Origin: Amoebophrya sp. A120
Taxonomy: Eukaryota; Sar; Dinophyceae; Syndiniales; Amoebophryaceae
Direction of reading: 5' to 3'
NCBI GenBank assembly: GCA_905178155.1
Contig: CAJINV010000001.1
Span: 14,504,158-14,568,157 of the forward strand
Length of the DNA stretch: 64,000 nt
Positions 35,471 to 46,500 of this stretch are shown here, piece by piece. The first letter of the stretch is position 1. Each line of letters starts with the position of its first letter. A program made the position numbers and the translations under genes. The notes beneath the pieces are model-generated. The model did not search any database. It worked only from the letters and a program-made list of their open reading frames with translations, and was not told the origin of the DNA.

Positions 35471-38400
35471 CTAGCAGATGCAGCTGAATTCGAGCTGCGC
35501 GGTGACCATATAATGGTCGGAAATGTGATCGTCGCTCAAGAGGGTACCAGTTGCGTCACGTCCGGAGGTTGAGGTCTGCCCACAAGAAGAAGAACCAGAT
35601 GGAAAATTGTGTTCGTCCGATCCGCCAGTAGTTGTGCTGCCACTGGTCGAGCTCCCACTAATTGATGTTTCGTCCCTTTCTCCACCACTAGAGCAACTCC
35701 GATTCGCATCTGACACTGCATTGCCAGAAGCCACCTGCTGCGTAGCTGCACGGACATCAACATCCTGGGCTCCGACATCCCGTCCTGGAACGGCAAAGCG
35801 CAGGTCTTTCCGCACTTCGGAACGAACGTGTCGGAAGTGCTTGCTGCTGTAGAGCACGTAATCCAGCTTTGCGTGGTCGTGGTGCCAGGGTTCGAATTTT
35901 CTGATGAGTCCGTTTTCCGAGGGATTGGAACTCAACTCCCCACTGCAGTCCGCGTCGCCGCACTCCGGGAAAGTGTTTCGAAGAAAAAAGTAGGTTTCCG
36001 AGTTGTGGATGATATTGAGGTCTCCGAGAATCACGAAGGCCTCGCCGTCGTAGCCGGGTTCCAGCTGTTGCACCAACTCGCGGTATTCGTCAACGATTTC
36101 ACGCAGCTGCAGGATGTTCTTCATCCGCGTCTTCACCTCGTGCAACGACCCGCCGTAGTGGGCGTGCAGGTTGAACACGCAAAACCCGCGCGAAGCAGCT
36201 GCATCGCTCTTGGGAGATGGTGCTGGAATTTCATTTTTTGCATTTTTGACGTGATGATTCTGAACGTCGTCCCCGGAGAAATTTCTGCGCAGTTGTCCTT
36301 CCAGTTCCCCTTGCCCTGCTGTGTTCTTATTTCTTCCACGACCTACTTCAACGTACGCTGCTTGCACGCCCCGCCGCACGACGCTTTCCAAGCCGCCCGT
36401 TGCTTCCAAAGCTACGGTGAGACCGTGCCTGGTTGGGTACTTCGACAGGAGAAAAAGTCCGTCGCGCAAACTGCAGTGCGAACGAAACCACTTCTGCAGG
36501 CCGCTCAAATCGCTCGGCTCGTATCTCCCGAACACGTCCAAGTCCTTCATGGATCGAAAGGGAAGATCAACATTTGGGAGCTGTTTGTCCTCGGACGAAG
36601 ATGGTGCGGCTGCTACGTTTCTCCGCGGACTGCTGGGACTGCTCTCCTCCTTGCAGTCGGCGGCCCTGGTCGTCTCACAGGGTACCACACCGAAATCCTC
36701 GTCTTCGTTTGCTACCACGACAGCAGCTGCTTGGTAGCCTGCAGACGCTAGCTGACCGGTGTGCGTTGAAGATGTCATTTCGATCCCACCGCAAGAAGTA
36801 GCTTTTGTATTTGTTGTCGCTGGCGATAGGGAAACTACAGGCGCAGCGGGAAAGGTCTCGAACTTTGATGTCCCAGCATCGCATCGCTCTCGCTCAGCTA
36901 TTCCTATTGCTGCAACGGCTCGTGATCGTGCACGGTGTTTACTTTTGCCATCATCAAGATGAGGATGATCTTCGTCTTCCAATATCGCTGGCGCAGGACT
37001 CCAGCCACAGGCGTTTGCGTTGGCCCTGCTGCTCATCTTAGCTCTCCTTGTAACACCGGTAGAAGCGGTCGTTGTCGCAGACGGGGCAGAGGTATCGCGA
37101 ATGCTACGAAAGGCAGAGAAAGAGCGCTGCATCCTTTCCGCTTCGTCGTCCGACGACGAGTCATCGCCTTTTGTACTGGCCAAGCTGGAGTCGGAGCTCG
37201 CCGTTGTGCTTCTTGCTGAGGGATTCAACAGATTCAACTTGCGAGCGTACAGCCCGGCCGTGCAAGAACTTGCAGGTGCGGAAGAGCAAGAAGCCATCTG
37301 CGACGCAATGAAACAAACCCCTGCATGGCAATCAGCGCGGCTCTCGTCCAGACCGACGGCGACGGTAGAGCTGGAGGAGCAGCTGCTTTCGTGGTCCTTC
37401 AACTCGATTACTTTTTTCCCAGCAAATTCAATCGATGGAGTAATCGGGGGACACCACGCACTCTGGCTTTGATAATGAAGATTTTCCGCGTCACCACTAC
37501 GAAAAAGACTTGCTCCGTTGGCGACTCGCTGCGCGTCTTCCGTGCTACCACAACCGGTTGACGACGAGGAAACAATTGCAATTTGTCCTGGTTCCGGCAG
37601 CCTTTCAAATGGTAGTTGGTGTTCCTCTACAACTGCGGGTGCAGAAGCACGATAATTGTTTCTGCACTGCTTCGGTTCGCCATGCTCATGTGCACCTTGC
37701 CCTGTTGTGAAATTTTGTATGGACAATGATGATGTCATATTAAAGAGGTGCGTTGAAGTACGTTGGTTTTCTTGCTTCGATACCAATCAGATCGGCCATG
37801 ATGGCGGCCGCGAATGCGAAAATAAACTTCCGCTACTTATGGCATAGCCATAGCCACAATGAATACGAGTAGTGCTTGCAGCTCGCAAGAAGACGTATAA
37901 ACTCAAACAGTCGAATACTTTTTCTCGTCGGGCACACCTTCAGCAGCGCTCGCCCGCAAGAAATGGCCGGACTCACCGCGACGCCCCCCGCTGCCCCCAG
38001 CAACGTCTCCTGGTACACTTTCATGTCTGCTCTTGCTACACGACATCCTAAAGCGGCGCTTCCCGCTTGTATGGTGGCGTCCTGCAGCAGCTTTTCACCA
38101 GAGAAGGTGGAGGAGAACGACCGCGATTTTGCAACTGCGCTCGAAGAAGGAACTTCTTGTATTCTGTAAGCGTCCGGGCAGTTGGTCGAAGCAGAGTCAC
38201 TCGCCCGCTTAGCCGCGTTTTTTTCCGTCGTGTGGAATTCGATATCGATTGCTCCTGGTGCAATGCCCGCTTCATGTAAAGTCGTTAAGCTTTCATCATT
38301 CCGCGCAGGTGAAGATCGCTTATCAGTGACAACAAAAGTTGCGGGGTGGCTCGGGTTATTTCCCAAGGTTTTCAGCTTCCGCAGCTCCTCGACCGTGAGA

Positions 38401-38840
38401 AGATCCCTGGTGTGGTAGTGCGAGCCCCAACCGGCCAGTTCCGAGAAACGATCCAGGTAGCGAACGTCGAAAAGTTCTTGGAAACCGATGACGTCCACCG
38501 GCAAGTCGTCTTGCAGCCGCTTTCCAAGCGTGGCGGCCCGCAAGTCGTCGTGGTAGGTCGATTTCGGAAGCCATGCTGCGAAGCTTTTCCCAAACAGGTG
38601 CGTGTTGTAGCTAGCGAAGTTGAGTCTCACAACAAGAACTGTCCTATCGTCAGTAGTTGGCAAAGGTTGTTCCGCTGTAGTACTCGCAGTGGCGGGCGAA
38701 GGCGAAGCCGAGGGAGAGGATATAAGGGAAGACAGAGAAGACCGCGTCTTCAGACCACCGAGAGGCAGTTGCTCGTCTTGGTTCTCATGATGATGCTCCT
38801 CTCGTAGTGTAGGAACGACGGGGCTGTTGGCCGTGACCAT
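35471..38840 (-). CDS. Endonuclease/exonuclease/phosphatase-fold protein, neutral sphingomyelinase-like
   Basis: Exons 38840-37938 and 37774-35471 sum to 3207 nt (1068 aa) with a phase-0 intron (AAG|GTGTGC to TCGAAG); another donor near 37900 is possible. The start is the ATG at 38840. Catalytic EEP motifs are split across the exons: SYNTHLF (Asn79) and VDVIGFQELF (Glu122) in exon 1, then GDLNII, LDYVLYSS and DDHISDHYMV near the C-terminus. This set and WFRSHCSLRDGLFLLSKYP fit the Mg-dependent sphingomyelinase/phosphodiesterase branch better than DNase I or Ape1. A roughly 400-residue Ser-rich insert separates the two halves. No signal peptide or transmembrane segment is clear. The substrate is probably a phosphodiester such as sphingomyelin; this is inference. 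Confidence 0.78.
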
Positions 38841-39900
38841 ATTAGTTTTTGATTTTTTCGATCTTATCGTAAGTGCAAGGAAGCTTCCTCAAGCACTGGC
38901 GCCCTGTCTTTACCTCTCTCGAACTACACAAACAGCAGCTCAGGTCAAGGCCCTCGTCCTGCTCCTGCCTCTATTTTTGAATGAAAATGAAATTCGAGTC
39001 GCATTTTCAATCGTGATACTCGCGATCTTAGATCTTGCGACAGCAAACAAAACCAGGCGATGATTTTTCTTTTTGCTGGTGTGGAGCTGTTGCTGTGTCT
39101 GTGAATACGATGATGAAGTCGGAAATTACACGGGGTCGTCAGAGACAGCGACAACATTCTTTCAAACAAAAATGGGACCTTGTATGAAGCAGCGCCATCA
39201 AGCCCGGAGAATGGACCAACTTCAATCAGTTCACCACGCTCCGAAGGTGAACTAGACTGGACGTGAACCGGTAGAGGTAAACGGATATCAAAGTCGTTTA
39301 TTCTCCTGACGCAAGAATGCCGAGCACCAGAACGCGTACGTAGTATCTACCGATTCCCACAATCAACACTCTCACTCGCTGATTCATATACAACATCTCT
39401 CTATCCTCCCCTCCAGGGTCGCTTCGACATCAGCAAAGCAAAATCACGTTGCAGTGGCAATGCAACTGAAGACAGAATCTCGAAACTTTTTCCGAATTTT
39501 CCTGTCGCAGGCACGGCGGTCCCGGAAATCATGATTCACACAGACACAGGCTGCAAAAAGACGGAAGAAAAACTACTATCCTCAAGTTGTGGCAGGTAGT
39601 TTTTTCCCTCATCGCACGCTCGAGGAATTGGCCGGTGTGCGCACGAGGAAGTGTATCACGAGCGGTACGCCTATTTACGGGCTACGCTTCCATTTTCGGT
39701 ACCACGCTTGGAATCGTCTTGTAAAGTACTTTGACCACAAGCACAACCTCAACCGAGCGAAATAAATAAACCACCTCGACGAATGATCATGAACGCGAGC
39801 AGAAAAGAAAATCACAATCGCCGGGAAGAGGCCCTCTGCCCACCTCTTCTAAGCCAGCATCGCGTGGTCGTTGTCAACCTCAGTTGTTAATCGGGGGTCA
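38841..39900. other. Intergenic stretch
   Basis: Spacer of about 1 kb between the four-TM gene's stop and the phosphodiesterase ATG. Short frames only; no RNA gene, repeat or regulatory motif was recognised. Confidence 0.5.
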
Positions 39901-41322
39901 TCAAAAGTGCTGCTCCGCATGTAACCGTTGGTGGTAGCTGGCGTCGTATTGAATGGCCAAGATGCAGGCGAGAGGCAGCGTGAAGAGGAAAAAGCAGAAG
40001 CTCGCGAGTAGCGCCTGGTAGAACCCCGCCCACCAAATACCACTGTTGTCCGAAGCGTCTTTCGTCCACTCGACCAGCACGGCCGACGTGCTATTGCTCG
40101 AAACGGGATACAGACTCGTCGCTACGTCGACGGCCTTGCGGTAAAACCTGAGGTAGTGCAGTAGGAACAAGGTAGAGCCATTCGTGGTGTCGTCGTGGGA
40201 TGCACACGCAACCCTAGCAAGCTATATCTTTATTTTGATTATTTCCGCGAACGCATATAAGGCGACGACTCAAGTCTTATGGCTGGTTCTGATAGCTGCT
40301 ACCACCAAATCGCTACATTGAGGACGTGAAACAGAACACATTCAAAAAGACCAAAAAACTTGTTGTACCTGTCTGCGCTGTTCATGGGTAATATTTGCAG
40401 TACTTCGTTACTGAAGTCGTGCCGAACCAGGCCTGCGTGAGCATCTGGTCCCAACTGGCCACACTGAAATTTATACCTGATTGTGGGCAAACGCAAAAGC
40501 AATCATGAGCGTCTGTTTCATCATCTGTCACCAGTGTGGTGATTTTCTTTGCAAAGGGCGTAGTTACGAAGAGGCGGCATAAACCCTCTGTAGTACCACT
40601 AAACGAAGTTAGTACTGCGATGCAGTTTTATCTTCTATCGTCTCGCTTTCTCGTCGTCGAAGCGATAAACAATCACCTTACCTGTATTCACAGCAATTTG
40701 TGCCTACCGCCCAGAACTGTATTGGTGGTGCGGAAGTGGGGTCCGTGCCCTTTTTCAGCACCGGTGCCACGCAGTACACTTCGCCGTGCGCTTTGAGTCC
40801 AACGACCATGGACAGATCGGGCGCAACGTCGTTCTCGAAGGTGATGCCCGCGGCGTCTTGCACTCCGGTCGCAGGGTGGTCCGCTTTCATCTTCAAATAC
40901 TGCATCCGGTCGCCGAAGGCCGCGTAGCTGTAGAAGTAGCCCTGGGCCAACAGCAGCCCGACTAATCCGCCAAACAGCGTCGCTGGGAGGGACAGCGTAC
41001 TCACGTGCAGGACGTAGAGGCGGATGGCATTCAGGTTGCTTACCACAATCTGCACATTGAAAACTACCAAGGCGAATCCCAGTACCAGCGTGGCCGCAAA
41101 CCCGAGGGCGTAGCTGCAGTGCACCCAAAATATGAAAGTACCAACGAACACGAGCAGTGGCAGAAACTGGTACTCCAGGTACTTGGACGGGAGTTTCGCT
41201 GAGTGGTCGCCGCGAATGTCCTCTCGACCGGTGTCGCCGATCGAAGTGGCGCGCGCCTTCGCGAGGAGACCTCTGTCAATCCCGCCGGCAGACGTGCCGC
41301 AGAGGTACTGCCTCCCGGACAT
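39901..41322 (-). CDS. Four-TM hypothetical membrane protein, three exons
   Basis: Exons 41322-40682, 40476-40369 and 40147-39901 sum to 996 nt (331 aa). Both introns are phase 2, with donors GTAAGG and GTACAA and acceptors AATCAG and ACCTCAG. The start is the ATG at 41322. Hydrophobic segments are FLPLLVFVGTFIFWV (about residues 53-67), LGFAATLVLGFALVVF, LPATLFGGLVGLLLA and, in the last exon, ALLASFCFFLFTLPLACILAI. A soluble loop of about 120 residues (from FGDRMQYLKMKADHP on) lies between segments 3 and 4, containing Cys in CVAPV, NCCEYR and FQCGQL. No family is recognised. It resembles the 43592-49776 gene in being an intron-rich multi-TM gene, and the two are neighbours; homology is not demonstrated. 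Confidence 0.7.
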
Positions 41323-42003
41323 AATTTTTGTCTTCTCCTGTAAGAAGAGAATGCGGTCACGCTGACCGACTGTAGCTCCAGTCGCGGACTATGCGTAGCC
41401 GGAAAGCTACCACCTCCGGCACTACAGCTTGGATAATCTGCTGATCGACAATTGTGGTAAGAACGCGACTTTTCTTTTTGCGGCAGGAAAACACGTCGAG
41501 GTCGTAGCGTCTCGCCTATGGGTGAAGTGGTCGTGGTCCAACATAGGTTTCATCCTCGAAGCCCCACTTCCATCGCGCGTGTATGTGTAACTTCGTCTCC
41601 TTCAAAAAGTTTGAGATCGCTTTCTTGCGGACACAGCTGTTGACGTTCTGCCAGCTTCGACGAGTCCTCATTCATCCGGTCGATTGAAAAAGCACAAGGA
41701 CAATTTTACTATGTTTCGAAGGTGGTTATATTTTTGTACGAGCGTGGGACGCCGTCCTAACCGTCAGAGGTTTTCTAAATTTTTGACTGCCTCCAAATCG
41801 GGCACGACCACGAACGACCTACAGCTTTTATTTATCATCAGCAACACGCGGCGCGACCACCCAATTCAGTGACACGACGAGGTAGACAGGCGGCCTGACT
41901 GACTCTCTTGCGTCCGCGCTTGAGATATTGATATGGTCTTCAGAAGCAGTGTCTGCGACTTTTGCAGCCCAGGCCCAGGCGGGGCCGGATAAAATTGTAC
42001 TTA
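41323..42003. other. Intergenic stretch
   Basis: Spacer upstream of the four-TM gene, bounded by the TIR element at 42004. No gene or repeat was recognised. Confidence 0.45.
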
Positions 42004-42593
42004 GAATAAGGTAACAAAGAACTTAGACGTGACCGGGGGGGTCACGTCCGTCCGTCCGGCCGGACGGACGGCACGTGACCGGGGGCAGTGCGGCCTGGGG
42101 GCGAGTTCGGCGCTGAATGCAGCAACAGCTGCGGCTCTCGGTCAAGCAGCGCTGGCCTTCCGCCTTGCGTCGCTGCAGTAAGTAGCAGCTATGGGCAGAG
42201 GTAGGCTACTCAAATAGGCGGGTCCCGGACTGGACCAAGGTGCAGAGCCGCCGGAGCAAGACAACCGCCGGCCTCGGCGACCGGGGCATTGGGCGGAAGA
42301 GTCGTGCCCTTTTTTCGTGAAGGCCGAACTCATGACCTTTTTTTTTTAGTTGGGCGCCCGATCTAGCGCTGACGGCCCCCGGCTGCGTGACCGGGGGCGG
42401 AGCGTGGCCAAAAAGAGGCGTTGCTTCAGTGACGTGCCGAGCTCATGACCTTTTTTTTTTTTTTTAGTTGCCCGGGCGCGCGCGTCGCAGAGGCCACCAC
42501 GTTCGAGCGCCACGACCGACCCCCGGTCACGTGCCGTCCGTCCGGACGGACGTGACCCCCCCGGTCACGTCCACGCTCGTTGTTACCTTATTC
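42004..42593. mobile_element. MITE-like TIR element with TTA target duplication
   Basis: A 590-bp element has inverted ends starting GAATAAGGTAACAA and continuing to GACGTGACCGGGGG, GTCACGTCCGTCC and GGCACGTGACCGGGGG. It is flanked by TTA at 42001-42003 and 42594-42596. A three-base TTA/TAA duplication is typical of the PIF/Harbinger superfamily, so a PIF/Harbinger-type MITE is likely. The TIRs contain their own nested palindromes. The core has two copies of CATGACC followed by a T tract and AGTTG (about 42330 and 42444). No transposase is present. Confidence 0.75.
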
Positions 42594-42596
42594 TTA

Positions 42597-43591
42597 ACTG
42601 CCAGTTGTAGAATATGAAAGTGTGTCCCCCCCGCTCCTCTTCTGTTATATCATTTACATTTAGATTTAGAAGTAATAATAGTTCGATTTTTCTTCAGATA
42701 TTTGTATTTCTCATTTAGATATCATCTGCTCTGTAGCTCTCCGTTCCCTCCTTCTAGCTCATGCTCCACGCCGTCAAAAAAAGGCACATGCTTCCGCTTG
42801 ATGATGGTTCTTGTCTACTCCTGACAAAAATTAATTGGCTTGAGTAGCAGGCTAACAGTGAGTGACGGTAGCCTAGCGAAATACTCTGAGAATATTAAGT
42901 AGCACGATCGATACCTAGATCAATGTCAACTCATGGTTGAATCAATGGCTCTGCCGCAGAAGAACAACAGTTCAAGTTCTACCGGAGTCGGTGTAGTTGC
43001 AGTCCTCGTCCCAAGCGGTTGATACTGATGCTCGAGAAGTGGCACTAGTTTGATTTGCAAATATAATTCACAATATTGATGAGCTCAAGTTGATCGTGAA
43101 ACTGTCTCTAGGAGGGTAGCGCACTTCTGCGGCGAGCCGCAGTTAAATTCATTTTGATGGTGCGACGGATCTCATCACTCTTACTTTTCCGAAGACAACA
43201 AGCACTGACCAGCAAACCTCTAGGTTGAAGTCGTCTTTTTTCTTCCATTTTTTTCTTCTTTGAAATCATACATAACATGAAGCTCTTGTTCGCAACAGAG
43301 GCCGACGAAAGTAAGCCGCACACCAGTGTAGATGCAATTGGTAGCTCTAAGTAAAGAAGCTCAGAAAGAAACAAAAGTGAGAGAGACACCCAAATCATTC
43401 ATTGACGCAAAACCGGTTCATTTATGAGACCAAAATTGAAATTCGTAAATTGATCGCAAAACAATTACAATGCTAGAAGTAGCTATAGCTAGTCGAGTGA
43501 AAGCGAGCGAGAGTAGAGCTCCGGAAATTATAGAACAAGAAATCATCAAAGAAAATCAAGTTGAGACTTGAAGTCTGTGAGTCCATCCGTC
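42597..43591. other. Intergenic stretch
   Basis: AT-rich spacer downstream of the multi-TM gene. A frame at minus 43398-43108 has a hydrophobic start but no splice or composition support. Nothing else was recognised. Confidence 0.4.
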
Positions 43592-46500
43592 TCATTGCCT
43601 GAGCTCGCTAAGTAGCGGCGAGGTTTCAACATCTTCGGCTGCGTTTCCGGTCCTCAGGGCGATCGCTTTGAGAACCGCAATTACAGCTCCAATCGTCATC
43701 AGCCCTAAAGTCGTTACTTCTGCCACGAGTAGCGCGCTCACGCAAGTGAAGAGGTTCATCCCAAAAGCAGCGGCCCAAGTCGTGACGCAGAACACGCAGA
43801 GGCAGCTTACGCCAGAAATGCTGGGTGTACCTGTGAGGTTGCAGAGGGCCGAGGATGCGCACTTTCATCATCAAGGAACTACATGCAGGAGTAGGAAAGA
43901 AAGGCGTGTAAAAAGAAACTGCAGACAAGGCAGCTGTTTCTACTTACTCGTCATGCTCAATCATACTCATAAAATTACCGAGCAACAAGAGCAAAACATA
44001 CAGCACCAAGTACCTGCTTGGCGAAAGGTTCGGCTAGCCCAATCGTCCAGTTCGTGGGCGAAGCAAACCTGTAGATGATACATTTACATATGATAAGCAC
44101 AGATTGTTCTTGGAACTCGGTCTAAATGGAAGCAATTATATGCATCACGACCACCTCCACCACGATAAAGACAAATCTCTACAATGACTAGATAAAAGTA
44201 AGAAAACCCATTATTTAATAGTATCCCGCAATAGAAACAAAGAATAGAAACGAAAAACAAAAACAAAGAATGGAAACGAAAAACGAAAACAAAGAATGGA
44301 AACGAAAAACGAAAACAAAGAATAGGAACGAAAAACGAAAACAAAGAATAGAAACGAAAAACGAAAACAAACAATGAAAACAAAAAACGAAAACAAAGAA
44401 TAGAAACGAAAAACAACAACAACGAAATGCAGACAAAGTGCCCAAGCTTCTAAGCGGCGAAGCCTTGAAAGGATGAGGCCTCGAAACGCCGAAGCAGCGA
44501 AGCCTCGAATCAGCGAAGCCTCGACGCAGCGAAGCCTCGACGCAGCGAAGCCTCGACGTAGCGAAGCCTCGAAGCAGCGAAGCTTCGAAGCCTCGAAGCA
44601 GCGCAGCCCAGAAGCAGCGAAGCCTCGAAGCAGCGAAGCAGCGAAGCCTCGAAGCAGCGAAGCCTCGAAGCAGCGAAGCCTCGGAGCAGCGAAGCCTCGG
44701 AGCAGCGAAGCCTCGGAGCAGCGAAGCCTCGGAGCAGCGAAGCCTCGGAGCAGCGAAGCCTCGGAGCAGCGAAGCGGCGAAGCCTCGAAGCAGCGAAGCC
44801 TCGAAGCCGCGAACCAGCGAAGCCTCGAATTTGTCGTTGCGCCGGACCGGAGCGACAAATCCAGGAGTCCCCGGACCCGCCAATTTGTCGCTGCGCCGGA
44901 CCGGAGCGACAAAATCAGGGGTCTCCGGACCCGCCATTTTGTCGTTCCGCCGGACCGGAGCGACAAATCCAGGGGTCCCCGGACCCGCCAATTTGTCGTT
45001 GCGCCGGACCGGAGCGACAAATCCAGGAGTCCCCGGACCCGCCAATTTGTCGCTGCGCCGGACTGGAACGACAAATCCAGGAGTCCCTGGACCCGCCGAT
45101 TTGTCGTTGCGCCGGACCGGAGCGACAAACCCAGGAGTCCCCGGACCCGTCATTTTGTCGTTGCGCCGGACCGGAGCGACAAAATCAGGGGTCCTCGGCC
45201 CCGCCATTTTGTCGCTGCGCCGGACCGGAGCGACAAAATCAGGGGTCCCCAGACACGCCATTTTGTCGTTGCGCCGGGCCGGAGCGACAAAATCAGGGGT
45301 CCCCGGACCCGCCATTTTGTCGTTGCGCCGGACCGGAGCGACAAATCCAGGAGTCCCCGGACCCGCCAATTTGTCGCTGCGCCGGACTGGAACGACAAAT
45401 CCAGGAGTCCCTGGACCCGCCGATTTGTCGTTGCGCCGGACCGGAGCGACAAACCCAGGAGTCCCCGGACCCGTCATTTTGTCGTTGCGCCGGACCGGAG
45501 CGACAAAATCAGGGGTCCTCGGCCCCGCCATTTTGTCGCTGCGCCGGACCGGAGCGACAAAATCAAGGGTCCCCAGACACGCCATTTTGTCGTTGCGCCG
45601 GGCCGGAGCGACAAAATCAGGGGTCCCCGGACCCGCCATTTTGTCGTTGCGCCGGACCGGAGCGACAAATCCAGGAGTCCCCGTGCCCCCCAATTTGTCG
45701 TTGCGCCGGACCGGAGCGACAAATCCAGGAGTCCCCGGGCCCGCCAATTTGTCGTTGCGCCGGACCGGAGCGGCAAATCCGGGAGTCCCCGGACCCGCCA
45801 ATTTGTCGCTGCGCCGGACCGGAGCGACAAAATCAGGGGTCTCCGGACCCGCCATTTTGTCGTTCCGCCGGACCGGAGCGACAAATCCAGGGGTCCCTGG
45901 ACCCGCCAATTTGTCGTTGCGCCGGACCGGAGCGACAAATCCAGGAGTCCCTGGACCCGCCGATTTGTCGTTGCGCCGGACCGGAGCGACAAACCCAGGA
46001 GTCCCCGGACCCGTCATTTTGTCGGTGCGCCGGACCGGAGTGACAAAATCAGGGGTCCTCGCACCCGCCATTTTGTCGCTGCGCCGGACCGGAGCGACAA
46101 AATCACGGGTCCCCAGACCCGCCATTTTATTATTGCGCCGGGCCGGAGCGACAAATTCAAATCCAGGAGTCCTCGGACCCGCCAATTTGTCGTTGCGCCG
46201 GACCGGACCGACAAACTCAAGGGTCCCCGGACCCGCGAGTTTGTCGTTGCGCCGGACCGGAGCGACAAAGTCAGGGATCCCCGGACCCGCGAGTTTGTCA
46301 TTGCGCCGGACCGGAGCGACACACTCGGACGTCCCCGGACCCGCGAGTTTGTCGTTGGCCGCCAAGCCGGTGCCGGACCATGGCCACCAAGCCGGTGCCG
46401 GACCATGGCCGCCAAGCCGGTGCCGGACCATGGCCACCAAGCCTGTGCTGGACCATGGCCGGGCCCGCCGCCCGGCGCCAAATCGCGGCCCCGCCGGTGC

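Noticed and set aside
44831-46355. CRISPR-like regular spacing of palindromic repeats
   Set aside because: The units are contiguous 54-bp copies without unique spacers, in a eukaryotic intron, with no cas genes.
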